From NCBI GenBank assembly GCA_020637555.1, contig JACKKF010000004.1, forward strand, positions 248,001 to 312,000: a stretch of DNA of 64,000 nt, given 5' to 3'. Source of the DNA: Rhodobacter sp. (GTDB taxonomy: Bacteria > Pseudomonadota > Alphaproteobacteria > Rhodobacterales > Rhodobacteraceae). Below the pieces are notes generated by a model. It saw only the letters and a program-made list of their open reading frames with translations, had not been told where the DNA came from and did not search any database. How positions within the stretch are numbered: position 1 is the first letter of the stretch; every line of letters begins with the position of its first letter. Positions 16,508 through 25,081 of this stretch are shown one piece after another. The translations under genes and the position numbers were made by a program.

Positions 16508-17499
16508 AACCGCCGGCCTTCTGGTTCAATCCGCCCGGGCGGCCCGGATGGCAGGCCCGCGTCCTGGCGCCTCTGGGCTGGCTCTATGCCCGGGCAACCG
16601 CGCGCCGGGTGGCCCGCCCGGGGTATCGGGCGTCGGTGCCGGTGATCTGTGTCGGAAACCTGAACGCCGGCGGGACCGGCAAGACGCCGACCGTGATCGC
16701 GCTGGTGCAGGGGCTGTCGGCGCGCGGATTGGCGGTGCATGTGGTGTCACGCGGCTATGGCGGGCAGGTCAGCGGCCCGGTGCGCGTGGACGAGCGCCGC
16801 CACACCGCGGCCGCGGTCGGTGACGAACCGCTGTTGATGGCGGCCTTCGGTCCCGTCTGGGTGGCCCGCGACCGTGCCGCCGGCGTGCGCGCGGCCGAAG
16901 CCGCGGGCGCACAGGTGGTGCTGATGGACGACGGGTTCCAGAACCCGGATGTGATCAAGGCCGCGGCGATCGTCGTGGTGGATGCCGGGGTGGGGTTCGG
17001 CAATGCGCGCTGCATCCCGGCGGGCCCGCTGCGCGAACCGGTCGCACGGGGGCTGTCCCGGGCGCAGGCCGTCCTGGCCATCGGTCCCTCGGACGCGCTG
17101 GACCGTTTCCGTGCCGACTGGGCAGACCGGCTGACGGTGCCGCTGTTCACCGGCTCGTTGCAGGTGCTGAATACCGGTATGCCGTGGGGGCAGGTGCGGG
17201 CTCTGGCCTTCGCCGGGATCGGCCGGCCGGCCAAGTTCTTCGACAGTTTGCGCGGCACCGGGGCCAAGGTCATCCGCACCCAGGCCCTGGACGATCACCA
17301 GCCGCTGACGCCGGCGCTTTTTGCCCGGCTCGAGGCCGAGGCGACCCGCCATCACGCGCAACTGGTGACCACCGAGAAGGACGCGGTGCGCCTGCCGCTG
17401 GACCAACGGCGCAAGGTTCTGACCCTGCCCGTGCGGCTGGCCCTGACGGACGAGGCCGGGCTCTTGCGGGTTCTGGGCCTGGGGACAGGGGCACCGTAG
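16504..17499 (+). CDS. lpxK: Tetraacyldisaccharide 4'-kinase
   Basis: 331 residues (MKPPAFWFNPPGRPGWQARV). LpxK hallmarks: ICVGNLNAGGTGKTP P-loop near residues 48-62, VVSRGYGG, the conserved VGDEPLLMA, and LMDDGFQNP, followed by the domain-2 segment TTEKDAVRLP. It phosphorylates the 4' position of the lipid A disaccharide at the inner membrane. Translationally coupled to the preceding glycosyltransferase; its stop lies inside a palindromic repeat (17496-17523) shared with the convergent cobQ gene. Confidence 0.95.
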   Translation: MKPPAFWFNPPGRPGWQARVLAPLGWLYARATARRVARPGYRASVPVICVGNLNAGGTGKTPTVIALVQGLSARGLAVHVVSRGYGGQVSGPVRVDERRHTAAAVGDEPLLMAAFGPVWVARDRAAGVRAAEAAGAQVVLMDDGFQNPDVIKAAAIVVVDAGVGFGNARCIPAGPLREPVARGLSRAQAVLAIGPSDALDRFRADWADRLTVPLFTGSLQVLNTGMPWGQVRALAFAGIGRPAKFFDSLRGTGAKVIRTQALDDHQPLTPALFARLEAEATRHHAQLVTTEKDAVRLPLDQRRKVLTLPVRLALTDEAGLLRVLGLGTGAP

Positions 17500-17523
17500 G
17501 GTGCGTGCTTGCACGCACCTTAC
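17496..17523. repeat. Palindromic repeat copy 1 (lpxK / cobQ junction)
   Basis: 28 bp, arms GTAGGGTGCGTGC and GCACGCACCTTAC around a TT centre, one mismatch between arms. It includes the lpxK stop codon (TAG 17497-17499) and ends immediately before the cobQ stop. Same family as the copies at 25316, 26821 and 26860. It could act as a bidirectional transcription end between these convergent genes. Confidence 0.75.
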
Positions 17524-18981
17524 CTAGACACCGTCGCGGGCGATCCGCAGCAGGGCGTCACAATCGGCGTGGCTCTCCAGATGGTCGGCGAGGGCGTCCA
17601 GCGCCTGGTCGACATCCTGCGCATACGAGCCGCTTCCCGTCTCGGCCCCCAGCGCGCCCAGAAACGCCCGCCGGAACCCGTCCGCACCGAACAGCCCGTG
17701 CAGATAGCTGCCCATCACGCGCCCATCCGCCCGGACGGCACCTTCGGGCGCATTTTCGACCAGGAACAGCGGGCGTTCGCGGTCGGCCCCCTCGGTCCGG
17801 CCGATGTGGATCTCGTAGCCTTGCGCGGCCTCGCCCGACGCCGCATGCACGGCCTGGGTCAGGGTCACGCGCTTTTCGGGGGTCATCACCGTGTCCACCG
17901 CCAACAGGCCGAGGCCGGGCACCGACCCCGGCGCGCCCTCTATCCCCTCGGGGTCGCGGATCGTCTGTCCCAGCATCTGATACCCGCCGCACAGCCCCAG
18001 CACCCGCGCACCGCGCCTGAGCGCCGCGGCCAGGTCCACGTCCCAGCCCTGCGCACGGAAATGCGCCAGATCGGCGATGGTGGATTTCGACCCGGGGATC
18101 AGGATCAGGTCGGCTTCGACGGGCAGGGGCTGCCCGGGGGGAACGATCTCGACCCGGACGCCGGGTTCCGTCATCAGCGGGTCCAGATCGTCGAAATTCG
18201 CGATCCGGTTCAGCTGTGGCACGGCGATGAGAAATCCCCCCGCGCCCCCTTTGCGCCTGAGATCGGCGGCATCCTCGGCCGGCAGGCGATGGGCGAGGGG
18301 GAACCAGGGGATCACCCCCAGCCCCGGCCAGCCGGTGCGCTGCGCGATCAGGGCATAGCCATCGTCAAAGAGCCGGGGGTCGCCCCGGAACTTGTTGATC
18401 ACGAACCCCCTGATGAGCGCGGCATCGGCAGGCTCGAGCACCGCCTGCGTGCCGACCATCTGCGCGATCACCCCGCCGCGATCAATGTCGCCGGCCAGAA
18501 CGACAGGCACGCGCGCGGCCTGGGCAAACCCCATGTTGGCGATGTCGCCGGCGCGCAGGTTCACCTCGGCCGGGCTGCCGGCGCCTTCGACGACGAGCAG
18601 GTCGGCCTCGGCCTGCAACTGGCGAAAACTGTCCAGAACGGCCCCCATGAGCCGGGGCTTCAGCGCGGCATAGTCGCGCGCTCGCGCGGTGGTCAGGCGC
18701 TTGCCCTGCACGATCACCTGCGCGCCCGTTTCGCTTTCGGGTTTCAGCAGGATCGGGTTCATGTGGACCGAGGGCGGCACCCCGCAGGCCATGGCCTGCA
18801 TCGCCTGGGCGCGGCCGATTTCCGCGCCGTCGGGTGTGACCGCGGCGTTGTTCGACATGTTCTGCGGCTTGAACGGGCGCACGGTCAGGCCGCGCCGCGC
18901 AAAGACCCGGCAGAACCCGGCGACCAGCATCGACTTGCCCACATTCGAGCCCGCCCCCTGGATCATCACGCTTGCCGTCAT
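17524..18981 (-). CDS. cobQ: Cobyric acid synthase
   Basis: 485 residues from MTASVMIQGAGSNVGKSMLV. N-terminal P-loop-like amidoligase domain with GAGSNVGKS and FKPQNMSNNAAVTPDG, and a C-terminal class I glutamine amidotransferase-like domain with the nucleophile Cys in VLGLCGGYQMLGQTIRDPEG and GYEIHIGRT. CobQ amidates four carboxyls of adenosylcobyrinic acid a,c-diamide in B12 synthesis. No other cob gene is nearby, so it appears as a lone locus facing lpxK. Confidence 0.95.
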   Translation of the reverse strand: MTASVMIQGAGSNVGKSMLVAGFCRVFARRGLTVRPFKPQNMSNNAAVTPDGAEIGRAQAMQAMACGVPPSVHMNPILLKPESETGAQVIVQGKRLTTARARDYAALKPRLMGAVLDSFRQLQAEADLLVVEGAGSPAEVNLRAGDIANMGFAQAARVPVVLAGDIDRGGVIAQMVGTQAVLEPADAALIRGFVINKFRGDPRLFDDGYALIAQRTGWPGLGVIPWFPLAHRLPAEDAADLRRKGGAGGFLIAVPQLNRIANFDDLDPLMTEPGVRVEIVPPGQPLPVEADLILIPGSKSTIADLAHFRAQGWDVDLAAALRRGARVLGLCGGYQMLGQTIRDPEGIEGAPGSVPGLGLLAVDTVMTPEKRVTLTQAVHAASGEAAQGYEIHIGRTEGADRERPLFLVENAPEGAVRADGRVMGSYLHGLFGADGFRRAFLGALGAETGSGSYAQDVDQALDALADHLESHADCDALLRIARDGV

Positions 18982-19099
18982 CGAAGCCTCCGGTCGTCGC
19001 CGCGTCCTTCCCCTAACCCAGCCGCCTAGCCGAGGGAAGCGGTTGGCAGCGCGCCCGTCCGCGTCTAGTTTGGCGCTGGACCCGACCGAAAGACACCGA

Positions 19100-20053
19100 A
19101 TGCCCCGCCGCTGGACCGAAACGCTGGAGAGCCTGGCGGAAAACCCTGTCACCCGCGTCGCGCTGGGGTTGGGGCTGGCGGTGCTGGGACTCAGCGTGCT
19201 GCGCCATCTGGCCGCCGAGGTCCGCCCCGAGGACATCGCCCGCGATCTGGCTGCGACGCCCCTGCCCGATATCCTGCTGTCGCTGGCGGCGACGGGGATC
19301 AGCTTTCTGGCGCTGGGCGGCTATGACGTGGTGACGGCGCCGCTCCGCAGTCTGCCGGTCCGCGTGGCGATGCTGGGCGGCGCGGCGGGCTATGCGGTGT
19401 CCAACCTCTTTGGCGTCAGCTGGTTGACCGGCGGCCTGCTGCGGCACCGGGCCTATGCGCGCCATGGGCTCGATGCGGTTGACGTGGCCTCGATGATCGG
19501 CGCGGTCTGGTTCGGGTTCTGGTTGGCGATCCTTGCGGTGATCGGCCTGATCCTGACGACGGAATTCGACATGCCGCAGGGGCTGTTCGGGTTGCACGGC
19601 ATGCCTGCCCGGGGGCTCGGCGTCGTGCTGCTTGCCGGGGTCTGCGTGGCCGTGGCGCTGACCGGGCGCGCGGGACGCCAGGTGCCGCTTGGTCATTGGT
19701 CCGTGACGCTGCCCGGGCGCGGGCAGGTGGTGCGTGTCATGGCGCTGGCGCTGGCCGATGTGCTGGGGGCGTCGGTCGCGCTCTATGTCCTGCTGCCCGG
19801 CGACGTGACCACCGGTTTCGCGGTGTTCTTCGTGGTTTTCGTTGTCGCGCTGGGCCTGGGTGTGGCCAGTCACGCCCCCGGCGGGCTGGGCGTGTTCGAG
19901 GCGACGCTGGTTGCCGGCCTGGGGGCCGCCGGCCGGTCCGATGTTCTGGCCGCGCTGCTGGTCTATCGCGCGATTTACTACCTGCTGCCGTTTGTGCTTC
20001 TGTTCATTCCCGCGCTGCTGTTGATGCGCAAGCCACGCACGGACCCGACATGA
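19100..20053 (+). CDS. Flippase-like membrane protein (lysylphosphatidylglycerol synthase TM-region / UPF0104 family)
   Basis: 317 residues from ATG 19100; the longer open frame upstream is the antisense of cobQ. Around eight hydrophobic segments, with the family motif GVASHAPGGLGVFEATLV near residues 268-285 and a preceding GVSWLTGGLLRHRAY block. This corresponds to the flippase half of MprF-type proteins without the aminoacyl-transfer domain. Function in proteobacteria is not settled. The next gene starts 4 bases before its stop. Confidence 0.8.
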   Translation: MPRRWTETLESLAENPVTRVALGLGLAVLGLSVLRHLAAEVRPEDIARDLAATPLPDILLSLAATGISFLALGGYDVVTAPLRSLPVRVAMLGGAAGYAVSNLFGVSWLTGGLLRHRAYARHGLDAVDVASMIGAVWFGFWLAILAVIGLILTTEFDMPQGLFGLHGMPARGLGVVLLAGVCVAVALTGRAGRQVPLGHWSVTLPGRGQVVRVMALALADVLGASVALYVLLPGDVTTGFAVFFVVFVVALGLGVASHAPGGLGVFEATLVAGLGAAGRSDVLAALLVYRAIYYLLPFVLLFIPALLLMRKPRTDPT

Positions 20054-20373
20054 TCCGCAATTTCAACGACCATGCCAGCAACGAACGCACCTTTCTTGCC
20101 TGGGTGCGCACGGCCACCACGATCGTGGGCTTTGGTCTGGCGGCGGGGCGGCTGGGCGGCGCTGTGCCGCCGCTCTGGACCGAGGCCACGCTTTTTGCGG
20201 CTGGCGTGCTGCTGGTTCTGGTGGCCTTCCTGCGCATGGTCTGGCTGCGCCGTCGCATCGAACGGGCCGAGACGCTGGATGCCGGCGGGCTGGCCGCCGA
20301 TGTGTTCCTGTTCGTGATGGTGGCGGTGCTGATGGGGGTGCTGGCCGTGTTCGGGCTGCACCTCAGCCACTAG
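20050..20373 (+). CDS. DUF202-family small membrane protein
   Basis: 107 residues (MIRNFNDHASNERTFLAWVR). The N-terminal NERTFLAWVRTATTIVGFGLA is the defining DUF202 motif, followed by two further hydrophobic helices (about residues 53-75 and 80-103). Overlaps the flippase-like gene by ATGA, suggesting co-expression. Its stop and that of the convergent M20 gene share one CTAG (20370-20373). Function unknown. Confidence 0.85.
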   Translation: MIRNFNDHASNERTFLAWVRTATTIVGFGLAAGRLGGAVPPLWTEATLFAAGVLLVLVAFLRMVWLRRRIERAETLDAGGLAADVFLFVMVAVLMGVLAVFGLHLSH

Positions 20374-21515
20374 CCAAGCAGGTCGCGCACGGCGTTGTGA
20401 AACAGCGCCACGCCGTGCGGGATCAGGGCGTCGGGAAAATCATAGGTCTGGGTGTGCAACTGCGGATGGTCCGCGCCCGATCCCAGCAACACCATGGCGG
20501 ATTTCGCCCCGGCTGATGCAAAGCGGCCGAAATCCTCGGATCCGCGCATCGGCAGGTCCCCGGGGTCGTGGCCGATGCCCGCCTTGTCCAGCGCGCGGGC
20601 CAGGACGGCGGTTGCCTCGGGGTCATTGGCGCAGGCGTGGAAATGGTCGTGCACGGAAAAGGTCACGTCCAGCCCCGCGTTCGCGGCCTCTGCCCGGGCC
20701 AGGTCCTGGGCCTGGGTCAGCAAGGCGGTCAGGTCGTCGTCCGACAGACCGCGCAGCGTGACCCACAGCGCGGCCTCGCCTGGCGCGATGCCAAAGGCGG
20801 GTTCGCCCATCCGCAGATGGGTGATGGTGGCCAGCCGGAAACCGGGGCCCATCGCCCCGCCCGGGCCCATCGCCGCAAGCCCGTCGATCAGACGCGGCAG
20901 GGCCGGGGTCGGCGCCCGTCCCGTTTCCGGCATCGAGGCGTGGGCCGTGCCGCCGGAAAGGGTGATCTTCAATCCCAGCGAGGCACAGTTCACCGGCCCG
21001 GCCGCCAGCCAGGCCTGCCCCAGCGGCACGCCGGGAAAATTGTGCAGCGATAGCGCCCAGTCGGGGGTCAGCGGCGCAAAGGCCGGATCGGCCAGAACCG
21101 CGGCGGCGCCCGAGCCGTCCTCCTCGGCCGGCTGGAACATCAGCACGACGCGGCCGCGCGCCGGGCGCTGGCGGGACAACAGCCGCGCCAGCCCCATCAG
21201 GATGGTCGAGTGCCCGTCATGCCCGCACAGGTGCCCTACGCCGGGGATTTCACTGGCGTGCGGCACGGTGCCCAATTCCAGGATCGGCAGCGCATCCAGC
21301 TCGCTGCGGATCATCACCGTGGGGCCCGGTCGGCCGCTGTCATAGACCGCCGCAATGCCGTGTCCGCCCAGGCCCGTCACCAGCGCATCGGGGGCGGGCA
21401 GCGCGGCGGCGATGGTGCGCGCGGTTTGTGCCTCGTGACCCGAGACCTCGGGCTGGCGGTGCAGCGCATGGCGAAAGTCGGTCAGTTCGACGATGTCGGC
21501 ATTGGTCAGGGGCAT
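20370..21515 (-). CDS. M20-family amidohydrolase (hippurate hydrolase-like)
   Basis: 381 residues from MPLTNADIVELTDFRHALHR. Peptidase M20D features: FRHALHRQPEVSGHE, the metal motif GHLCGHDGHSTILMGLA, MFQPAEEDGSGA, the dimerisation-domain GGTAHASMPETG, and the late MRGSEDFGRFA. Such enzymes remove an N-acyl or benzoyl group from amino acids. It is last in a minus-strand series containing boxR and the benzoyl-CoA genes, so cleavage of benzoylglycine (hippurate) to benzoate is an attractive inference. N-acetyl amino acid deacetylation is the alternative. Confidence 0.85.
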   Translation of the reverse strand: MPLTNADIVELTDFRHALHRQPEVSGHEAQTARTIAAALPAPDALVTGLGGHGIAAVYDSGRPGPTVMIRSELDALPILELGTVPHASEIPGVGHLCGHDGHSTILMGLARLLSRQRPARGRVVLMFQPAEEDGSGAAAVLADPAFAPLTPDWALSLHNFPGVPLGQAWLAAGPVNCASLGLKITLSGGTAHASMPETGRAPTPALPRLIDGLAAMGPGGAMGPGFRLATITHLRMGEPAFGIAPGEAALWVTLRGLSDDDLTALLTQAQDLARAEAANAGLDVTFSVHDHFHACANDPEATAVLARALDKAGIGHDPGDLPMRGSEDFGRFASAGAKSAMVLLGSGADHPQLHTQTYDFPDALIPHGVALFHNAVRDLLG

Positions 21516-21543
21516 GGCGGTCCTCGTGGCTGACCGCATCCTG

Positions 21544-22476
21544 TCACCCCGGGGCGGCAGGGTCCAGCCAGCGCGACTGCGCGGCTGGCAGTCCAAGGGC
21601 GGCTGCGGCGACCAGCGCCAGCGTGGCCGGATCGGCTGCCGAGGCCCGCGCGGCGCCCACCAGCGCGGCGCGCAACCTGTGGCGGATCTCGGTATCGGGG
21701 ATCGGGCGCGGGGCGATCCCGGCGAAACGGGCCTCTTCTCGGGCCAGATCCTCGATCAGCGGGTCGATCACCCGCCCGCCGCCGCCCGGATACCGATACC
21801 AGCCGACACCGCCCTTGCGACCAAGACGCCCCTCGGCCACCATCCGGTCCAGAACGGGCAGGGCGTGCCCCTCGCGCCGGTGCCGACCATGCGTCAGATC
21901 GAGGCCGCGCAGATCCTGGGCCGCGCAGGGGCCCGGGGCAAAGCCCATCGCCTCGGCGGCCGCGTCCACCTCCCACGGGGTCGATCCCTCGAGGATCAGT
22001 GCCTCGACCGCGTCCTCGATCACGGCGACAAGGCGGGGCGCAAGAAAGGCCGGAACCGTGACCGGCACGGCGCCGAGATCGCGGGCCAGATCCAGGATGC
22101 GCGGGTCCGACCCTGGCAGAACCTCGATCACGCCCAGATCGGGGGGCGGCGCGGCAATGGCGATCACGGCCCGGCCGGGACCGGGGGGCAGCCCGGTGCC
22201 GATGCCGACCGCCAGCGCGCCGGGATGGGCCAGCGCGCTCAGGACCGGCACGCGGCCCTCGGTCTCGATGACCAGCGCGGCACCCTGCGCCGCCTTGACG
22301 TCGACCTGCAGCGCGATGGCCCCGGGCCGACCGGCGCGCATCAGCAGGTCGGCGGTTCGGGCGCGGTCGTGCAGGTCGTCGACGATCAGGCTGACCTCAT
22401 GGCCCCGGTCGGCCAGGGCCAGGGCCAGGGTCAGCGCGCGTGGGCTGCTGCCGGCGACAACGGCACGGGGCGTCAA
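21544..22476 (-). CDS. 3-hydroxyacyl-CoA dehydrogenase-like protein with degenerate NAD motif
   Basis: 310 residues from a TTG start that overlaps the boxR stop (TTGA). The C-terminal half carries two 3HCDH-type helical modules: LILEGSTPWEVDAAAEAMGF with AAQDLRGLDL, and the GRKGGVGWYRYPGGGGRVIDP block typical of FadB/FadJ-like enzymes. The N-terminal Rossmann start is VVAGSSPRALTLALALADRG, where the usual GxGxxG is replaced by GSSPRA, so NAD binding may be weak or lost. It could be a beta-oxidation helper for the adipyl-CoA stage after Box ring opening, or a non-catalytic relative. Confidence 0.75.
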   Translation of the reverse strand: MTPRAVVAGSSPRALTLALALADRGHEVSLIVDDLHDRARTADLLMRAGRPGAIALQVDVKAAQGAALVIETEGRVPVLSALAHPGALAVGIGTGLPPGPGRAVIAIAAPPPDLGVIEVLPGSDPRILDLARDLGAVPVTVPAFLAPRLVAVIEDAVEALILEGSTPWEVDAAAEAMGFAPGPCAAQDLRGLDLTHGRHRREGHALPVLDRMVAEGRLGRKGGVGWYRYPGGGGRVIDPLIEDLAREEARFAGIAPRPIPDTEIRHRLRAALVGAARASAADPATLALVAAAALGLPAAQSRWLDPAAPG

Positions 22477-23390
22477 TCCAGAAAACCGTGATCGCGGATC
22501 AGCGCCAGAAGATCACGCAGCGAATCATCCACGCTGCGCCCCGTCGTGTCCAGTTTGGCGCGTGCCTGGTCATAGAGCGTCTCGCGGCTGGTCAGGATGA
22601 ACTTGAGTTGATCCATCGCCTCGGGGTTGCCGGCCATCGGGCGGGTGTCGCCCTGGGCGCGGACCCGTCCCATGTGTTCGGTCGGCGTAGCCTTGACCCA
22701 GATCGTGTGGAAATGCGCCAGCAGGGTCTTGAAGGTCTCGGGCTCCGAGACGATGCCGCCGGCGACCGCCAGGATCATCGTGTCATGGGTGGCGATGATG
22801 CGGTTCATCGCCTGCGCTTCCAGCCGCCGATAGCCTTCCTGCCCGTAGAACGCCATGACCTCGTTCACGGGCATGCCGGCCTGTTCCTCGATCTCGCGGT
22901 TCAGTTCGACAAAGGGTATGCCCAGCGCCTGCCCGGCAAGGTTGCCCAGTGTCGATTTGCCCGCCCCGCGCAGCCCGATCAGGGCGATGCGATGGCGGCG
23001 CGCGGTCTTTTCCGGTTGCGGGGCCAGCAGGTTCAGCACCTTGTGGCGGGTATCGGCCGGCGCGCTGCGGAAAAGGGCGGCCATGCGCAGCGCATCCGAA
23101 GTCCAGGGGTCATCCTCGCCGACAAGCCATTCGATGCGGTGATCCAGGGCCTCGGCCACGCGCTGCAACAGCCCGATCGAGATGTTGCCCTCGCCCGCTT
23201 CCAGCAAGGCGAGATAGCGCGGCGAGACGCCGGACATGTCCGACAGGACGCGGCGCGGAATGCCCTTCAGCTCTCGTGCCTTGCGCACCCGCTCGCCCAC
23301 GCGCAGGATCAGCGCGTCCACCGCCGCATCGCCGCGGGTCCCGGATTGGGGTGCGAGGGTTTCCCCGCGGAAATTCGTGATCTCGGACAT
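22473..23390 (-). CDS. boxR: BoxR/BzdR-type transcriptional regulator (XRE HTH + shikimate kinase-like domain)
   Basis: 305 residues. An N-terminal Xre helix-turn-helix (about residues 30-85, VRKARELKGIPRRVLSDMSG then SPRYLALLEAGEGNI) is joined by a linker to a shikimate kinase-like P-loop domain with Walker A GLRGAGKST at 139-147. This two-domain form is the hallmark of BzdR/BoxR, which repress benzoate genes and sense benzoyl-CoA through the kinase-like domain. Encoded after the box structural genes on the same strand; an AATAGTGCA element in its own upstream gap resembles the sites before boxC and the ligase gene. Confidence 0.93.
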   Translation of the reverse strand: MSEITNFRGETLAPQSGTRGDAAVDALILRVGERVRKARELKGIPRRVLSDMSGVSPRYLALLEAGEGNISIGLLQRVAEALDHRIEWLVGEDDPWTSDALRMAALFRSAPADTRHKVLNLLAPQPEKTARRHRIALIGLRGAGKSTLGNLAGQALGIPFVELNREIEEQAGMPVNEVMAFYGQEGYRRLEAQAMNRIIATHDTMILAVAGGIVSEPETFKTLLAHFHTIWVKATPTEHMGRVRAQGDTRPMAGNPEAMDQLKFILTSRETLYDQARAKLDTTGRSVDDSLRDLLALIRDHGFLD

Positions 23391-23406
23391 GACGACCGTC
23401 TAGGAA

Positions 23407-23416
23407 CAATAGTGCA
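23407..23416. promoter_or_regulatory. CAATAGTGCA element upstream of boxR
   Basis: Located 17 bases before the boxR start in the 81-bp gap after the thioesterase gene. It shares the 9-mer CAATAGTGC, within the 10-mer ACAATAGTGC, with the site before boxC (28589-28602) and is related to TATAGTGCA before the benzoate-CoA ligase. It has only one TGCA half-site at the N6 spacing, so it may be a weaker autoregulatory site. Confidence 0.45.
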
Positions 23417-23471
23417 CAAGCCTAGGCGATCATCGTCCGGGTGCCAACAGATTAACCGCGGCGATGCAGTA

Positions 23472-23888
23472 TCATGCGTCGGATTCAACCAGGGGTTCCA
23501 GCGCGGCGCGCACTTCGGCGGGCATGGGGATGGTTTCCAGGACACCGACCTTGGAAAACACGCTGACGAAATGCCCCTCGAAGCACAGGGTGCCATCCTG
23601 CCGCCCGCGCACCCGGAACCGGACCGAGGTGTCGCCCAGCCGGACCGGAGCGACCTCGCAGATCAGGGGATGGCGGGGGGTGACGGGGGCGCGGAAATCA
23701 AGGTCCAGATGCACGAACGGGCCGCCATAGCCGCGATCCATTTCCATCGCATACCAGCCGGCGCCGATCGTGTGTTCCCAAAAGGCATCGATCGCTTCGA
23801 GCGCAAAGGCCGGAAGGCGGCCGGTATAGGCGATCTTGGCGGGATCGCAGTCGCCCCAGCCGACGCGGATGGCATGCGTGAAGGCCAT
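23472..23888 (-). CDS. Hot-dog fold acyl-CoA thioesterase (4-hydroxybenzoyl-CoA thioesterase-like)
   Basis: 138 residues (MAFTHAIRVGWGDCDPAKIA). The motif GDCDPAKIAYTGRLPAFALEAIDAFWE places it in the 4HBT family, where the Asp of the first segment is catalytic. It follows boxA by 14 bases in the benzoyl-CoA operon. Likely role: hydrolysing accumulated benzoyl-CoA or other dead-end aryl-CoA esters to free CoA. Substrate is inferred from neighbours. Confidence 0.85.
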   Translation of the reverse strand: MAFTHAIRVGWGDCDPAKIAYTGRLPAFALEAIDAFWEHTIGAGWYAMEMDRGYGGPFVHLDLDFRAPVTPRHPLICEVAPVRLGDTSVRFRVRGRQDGTLCFEGHFVSVFSKVGVLETIPMPAEVRAALEPLVESDA

Positions 23889-23902
23889 GGCGGCACCCCC
23901 TG

Positions 23903-25081
23903 TCAGTAGGTTTCGACGTGATAGCGCCCGTCGTCGCGCATGGCGTCGCGCGTGGTTTCCCAGGGCAAGCCCGTGCTTTCCGCGATGTTGCGAAAGGCCA
24001 GCTCGACGCCCTGTTCCATGCCCCTGAGGCCGCAGATGAAGATATGCGTCCGCGGGTCTGCCAGCATCTCGGCGATGGTCTCCTGTTCGACCATCATGCG
24101 ATCCTGGACATATTCCTTGGGGGCACCGGGAATGCGGCTGAACACCAGGTGCTTTTTCAGCACGCGGTCCGGCACCTTGTTGAGGGGGCCGAAATAGGGC
24201 AACGAATCAGGCGTGCGGGCGCCGAAGAACATCACCATGTCGGCCCCGGCCATCGCGGCGCGCTGTCGGCGCATGGTAAAGCCGCGGAACGGGGCCGATC
24301 CGGTGCCGGTGCAGACCAGCAGCAGGCGTGCCTCGGGGTCCTGGGGCATCAGGAAGGTGGCGCCGAAGGGGCCGGTCACCTGAACCTCGTCACCGATCGC
24401 CAGATCGCAGACATGGTTCGAGCACAGGCCGTTTTCCTCGCGTTTCACGGTCAGCGAGAGGTTGTTGTAATTCGGCCGCTCGCCGTCGCGCGGGCTGGAA
24501 ACGGAATAGAGACGCGGCAGGTGCGGTTTGCCGTCGGCGTCGGTGCCGGGGGGGATGATGCCGATGGATTGGCCTTCCAGAACGGGCATCGGCTGGCCGC
24601 CGAAATCGAGGATGATGTGGCGCACGTCCGATCCGGATTCGGCGCTGGTCAGGCGGTAGTTGCCCTGAACCCGGGCGGTGGCGGGTTTGCCCAGCGTATA
24701 CAGGTTGACCGTCGGCTTCGAGGCGGACGCGGGTGCGCGCGATTTGCCGCCCGCGCCCTGGTGGGCCTCGGCCAGGAGGGCCTCCATCGCATCGTCCAGC
24801 GCCTCGAGGCCGGTCGAGGCGCCGATGTCCTCCTGCGCGGGCAGATCGCTCCACGAGAACTGCTCGTCCAGGGAATAGGGGGTGTTGACCACGCGCCATT
24901 CGTCGATCGAACCGGTCGGACAGACCGGGATGCAATCCATGCAGAAATCGCATTTGGCGGCATCGACCACCACATTCGAATCGTCATGAACGATGGCGCC
25001 GACCGGGCAGGTCATCTCGCAGGTATAGCAGCGGATGCAGATTTCCGGGTCGATGAGGTGCTGTTTCAGGGGCTTGTTCAT
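23903..25081 (-). CDS. boxA: Benzoyl-CoA 2,3-epoxidase reductase subunit BoxA
   Basis: 392 residues from MNKPLKQHLI. Two ferredoxin-type [4Fe-4S] motifs sit at the N-terminus, Cys15-18-21-25 (CIRCYTCEMTC) and Cys44-47-50-54 (CDFCMDCIPVC), followed by a linker and a ferredoxin-NADP reductase module with RLYSVSSPR flavin contact, VCTGTGSAPFRGF and the C-terminal YHVETY. It passes electrons from NADPH through FAD and the clusters to the diiron epoxidase BoxB. Starts inside the stop of a 55-aa cysteine protein (ATGA), so the two are coupled. Confidence 0.96.
   Translation of the reverse strand: MNKPLKQHLIDPEICIRCYTCEMTCPVGAIVHDDSNVVVDAAKCDFCMDCIPVCPTGSIDEWRVVNTPYSLDEQFSWSDLPAQEDIGASTGLEALDDAMEALLAEAHQGAGGKSRAPASASKPTVNLYTLGKPATARVQGNYRLTSAESGSDVRHIILDFGGQPMPVLEGQSIGIIPPGTDADGKPHLPRLYSVSSPRDGERPNYNNLSLTVKREENGLCSNHVCDLAIGDEVQVTGPFGATFLMPQDPEARLLLVCTGTGSAPFRGFTMRRQRAAMAGADMVMFFGARTPDSLPYFGPLNKVPDRVLKKHLVFSRIPGAPKEYVQDRMMVEQETIAEMLADPRTHIFICGLRGMEQGVELAFRNIAESTGLPWETTRDAMRDDGRYHVETY

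Noticed and set aside
17509..19029. 506-codon plus-strand frame over cobQ
   Set aside because: Antisense of cobQ; no recognisable motifs.
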